Part shown: positions 61,955 through 64,000 of the stretch, piece by piece
Numbering within the stretch: position 1 is the stretch's first letter
How the letters are laid out: each line of letters opens with the position of its first letter
Origin: an uncultured Eubacteriales bacterium
GTDB lineage: Bacteria > Bacillota > Clostridia > Christensenellales > Borkfalkiaceae
Direction: 5' to 3'
DNA: 64,000 nt
NCBI GenBank assembly: GCA_900540805.1
Contig: UQHL01000009.1
Span: forward strand, 1 to 64,000
Notes under the pieces: model-generated
What the model saw: the letters and a program-made list of their open reading frames with translations, nothing else
The model's database searches: none
What the model was told of the DNA's origin: nothing
Program-made: the position numbers and the translations under genes

Positions 61955-62824
61955 ATGGCTTACACAGAAAAACTGCAAAATTTTTGGTCGTCCGATTCGA
62001 AACGACTGTTCGTGACGACCTCTCCCTTCGGTAGGCAAACTTATTTCTATCCGCAGGAGCTCGGTTGGTTTAAGACCGAATATCCCTATTTTGTAGAGCG
62101 GGAAGGCTTTGACAGCCATTTTATCCTCGTCACGGTCTCGGGCGAAGGCGCCCTGGAATACGAAGGAAAAAAGTATCGTTTAGACGCTTCCTCCGTAGCC
62201 TGGATAGACTGCTTCCAGCGCCACCGTTACTATACCCCCGAAGGAAAAGCGCCGTGGGTCTTTTTTTGGCTGCATTTTACGGGACTTTCCGCCAAGGGGT
62301 ATTACCAGCAGTTTCGCAGCGGCAACGGTTCGCCCTTGCTCCGCGTCAAAAATCCTCTGCCCTTTCAAAACAAAATCCGCAATCTGATCACCTTGGAAGA
62401 GACTGCCTCCCCGAAAAAGGAGGCGCTTTCCTCCATGGTGATCGTCGAGTTGCTGACCGCGATCTTATGCTTGTCTTTCAAGGCCGCGGCGACGAGCAAC
62501 GGGATTCCCCGATTTTTGAGGGAGACAGCCGACGAGATGGACAAACGCTTTACCGAATATCTGTCCCTCACCTACTTTGCGGAAAAGCACCACGTCAACG
62601 CCTCCTATCTTTCGCGGGAATTCCGTCGGCATTTCGGCGTAACGCTGAAACAGTATCTCACGCGGAAACGTATTTCCAAAGCGAAAGAATATCTGAAATA
62701 TTCCGATCTGACCGTCTCGGAAATCGCCGAACGCACGGGGTTTGAAAACAGCAGTTACTTTATCCGCACCTTCAAAAAATCCGAAGCCGTTTCGCCTCTT
62801 GCATTTCGCCGCAGCGGACAATAA
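61955..62824 (+). CDS. AraC-family regulator divergent from the isomerase gene
   Basis: 289 residues; GAGG lies seven bases before the ATG. The sensor half has GEGALEYEGKKYRLDASSVA and PWVFFWLHFTG, typical of AraC sugar sensors. The helix-turn-helix pair at about 195-285 includes YFAEKHHVNASYLSREFRRH and VSEIAERTGFENSSYFIRTF. The 40-base intergenic gap means both promoters overlap the neighbouring coding regions; a possible -10 TATAAT at 61892-61897 has only a weak -35. It probably controls the isomerase gene. Confidence 0.88.
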   Translation: MAYTEKLQNFWSSDSKRLFVTTSPFGRQTYFYPQELGWFKTEYPYFVEREGFDSHFILVTVSGEGALEYEGKKYRLDASSVAWIDCFQRHRYYTPEGKAPWVFFWLHFTGLSAKGYYQQFRSGNGSPLLRVKNPLPFQNKIRNLITLEETASPKKEALSSMVIVELLTAILCLSFKAAATSNGIPRFLRETADEMDKRFTEYLSLTYFAEKHHVNASYLSREFRRHFGVTLKQYLTRKRISKAKEYLKYSDLTVSEIAERTGFENSSYFIRTFKKSEAVSPLAFRRSGQ

Positions 62825-62830
62825 ACCGCC

Positions 62831-64000
62831 TCAATTAAGCGGCTTCGTCATCGCGGTATTCATCCAGATGCTGTACAGCATTCCTTCGCCCCGCCCTTTG
62901 TTTTTATCGAACGGCAGAACGTCCTCCTCGAGCGGGTCGATTTTTTCGATTTTTCCCGCAAGGTAATCGGCGAGCGTCTTTCCGCAGTGTTCCAGCCGCT
63001 GACGGAGACCGCCCAGACGAATGTCGTGCACTTCGAAACCGTTTAGTTTACATTCGGTTTCCCATTGACGGCGAAAAGCTTCGTACAGCGCCCCGACTCG
63101 ACGGGCCGTTTCGGGATAGATTTCCTCCGCCAGGCGTTCCAGCGCCGCAACGTCTTTTTCCCGATAGGCGCGGCGGGTGACGATTCCCAGATCGTATTTC
63201 AGCTCCATCACCGAACACGCCTTCGCCAGCGTGTCGAAGAGATAGCCGTACTTGCTCTTGCGGGCCAGCTCCGCAAGCTTTTTTTTGCTCTCCGCAAAAA
63301 ACGCCGCTTTGCCCTCCTGCAAATGATAGTCGAACAATCCCAGGAAAGGATCGTTATAAAGCCCGTATTTGACGGGGTTTTCAAGGTCGGGGTCTCCGTT
63401 GACCCAATCGGGGAGATCCGCGCAGAGAAAATCCTCGAAGCTTTCGCCTACGGCGTCGAAGAACAGTTCCGCGGCCCGCTTTTCGTCCGCCCGTCCCTCG
63501 GCGCAGGCGGCGATATAAGCGAGCGCGGGAAGGACGGAAAAGAGGGAGCTTTCCGCTCCGTCGTCCTTCCAGGAGGTGATCAGTACGTTTTCCACGCCCT
63601 TTTCGCGGCAAGCCGCCAGCGACGCTTCCGCCGCCTTAAACGAATAGCGGTTGTGCGGCGTAAACCCGAGACAGGACCAGGCCACGCCCGAAAACCAAAG
63701 CTCGTTGCGAAAGTTTCTGTGTCCGTCTATCATCGCCTCGTAAGCGCTTCGGTCGGTATGCGTATAGTCCCAATAGACGAGCTGCATTTCGGGCGGCACC
63801 GAATCGACGAGTTCGTCCGTCATGTTAAAATGCTCGGGATAATATTCGCCGCCGTTTGCCGTCTTGACGAACATATCCGACCAGAGCATGCACGAAAAGC
63901 CGTATCTGGCCGCGATTTCGGCGATGTGCCGCAAATGATGCTGCAAAACTTCGAAGCGCGGGCGATAGCCGTGCAGATCGAGATAACGCCCCAGTCCCAC
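62831..64000 (-). CDS. GH20-type beta-N-acetylhexosaminidase, C-terminal part
   Basis: The window holds the last 389 codons; the N-terminus lies beyond 64000. The visible part begins in the catalytic barrel (RYGFSCMLWSDMFVK), continues with MQLVYWDYTH, WFSGVAWSCLGFTPHN and VLITSWKDDGAESS, and ends with an extended helical domain. This pattern is typical of exo-acting GH20-like hexosaminidases in gut Bacillota that cleave terminal GlcNAc or related sugars. The catalytic Asp-Glu pair is not visible because it lies upstream. It is convergent with the AraC gene, six bases away, so no room remains for a terminator between them. Confidence 0.75.
   Translation of the reverse strand: MGLGRYLDLHGYRPRFEVLQHHLRHIAEIAARYGFSCMLWSDMFVKTANGGEYYPEHFNMTDELVDSVPPEMQLVYWDYTHTDRSAYEAMIDGHRNFRNELWFSGVAWSCLGFTPHNRYSFKAAEASLAACREKGVENVLITSWKDDGAESSLFSVLPALAYIAACAEGRADEKRAAELFFDAVGESFEDFLCADLPDWVNGDPDLENPVKYGLYNDPFLGLFDYHLQEGKAAFFAESKKKLAELARKSKYGYLFDTLAKACSVMELKYDLGIVTRRAYREKDVAALERLAEEIYPETARRVGALYEAFRRQWETECKLNGFEVHDIRLGGLRQRLEHCGKTLADYLAGKIEKIDPLEEDVLPFDKNKGRGEGMLYSIWMNTAMTKPLN

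Overview
The window looks like chromosome of a Gram-positive, glycan-degrading anaerobe, probably an uncultured gut-type clostridium (Bacillota). The reasons are strong AGGAGG-type ribosome sites, many lipoproteins with a lipobox, ABC sugar importers (binding lipoprotein plus two permeases) without a local ATPase, LacI and AraC regulators, and large surface proteins. The genus cannot be read from the sequence. No rRNA, tRNA, CRISPR array, insertion sequence or phage gene was seen. Nearly all genes lie on the minus strand; the exceptions are three AraC regulators on plus.

The layout is four glycan loci plus two single genes. Locus A (1-23395) starts at a near-consensus promoter with two LacI-type operators. 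It reads lacI, GH38 alpha-mannosidase, SGNH lipoprotein, GH106-like hydrolase, binding protein, two permeases, two paralogous lipoproteins, two giant surface proteins, an alpha/beta-hydrolase lipoprotein, a ROK kinase, a GmhA-like isomerase and the start of an RpiB-like isomerase. A DUF134/NifX-type gene (23637-24404) follows, with its own promoter and a perfect inverted repeat.

Locus B (24516-38583) has a divergent AraC gene (37693-38583) and an LplABC-like importer, then a DUF6259 lipoprotein, a GH172 enzyme, two surface/lipoproteins, a KdsD-type arabinose-5-phosphate isomerase and a ribokinase-like kinase. Together these suggest uptake of D-arabinofuranosyl (or fructofuranosyl) oligosaccharides and conversion of D-arabinose to ribulose-5-phosphate. 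A malic enzyme (38973-40148) stands alone.

Locus C (40576-60370) has a divergent AraC gene and a 19-kb cluster: GH38-fold DUF5054 protein, DUF1861 propeller, importer, a secreted/cytosolic DUF4838 pair, a repeat-rich lipoprotein, SGNH hydrolase, cytosolic DUF6259 protein, beta-helix (GH28-like) protein and an MFS transporter. Its promoter carries ten consecutive G residues. Locus D (60433-64000) holds an L-fucose/L-arabinose isomerase-family gene, a divergent AraC gene and the 3' part of a GH20 hexosaminidase gene.

In each locus, surface proteins and lipoproteins probably bind and trim a polysaccharide, the importer takes up oligosaccharides, cytosolic hydrolases release sugars, and kinases and isomerases feed central metabolism. 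Several central families (DUF6259, DUF5054, DUF1861, DUF4838) have poorly defined substrates.
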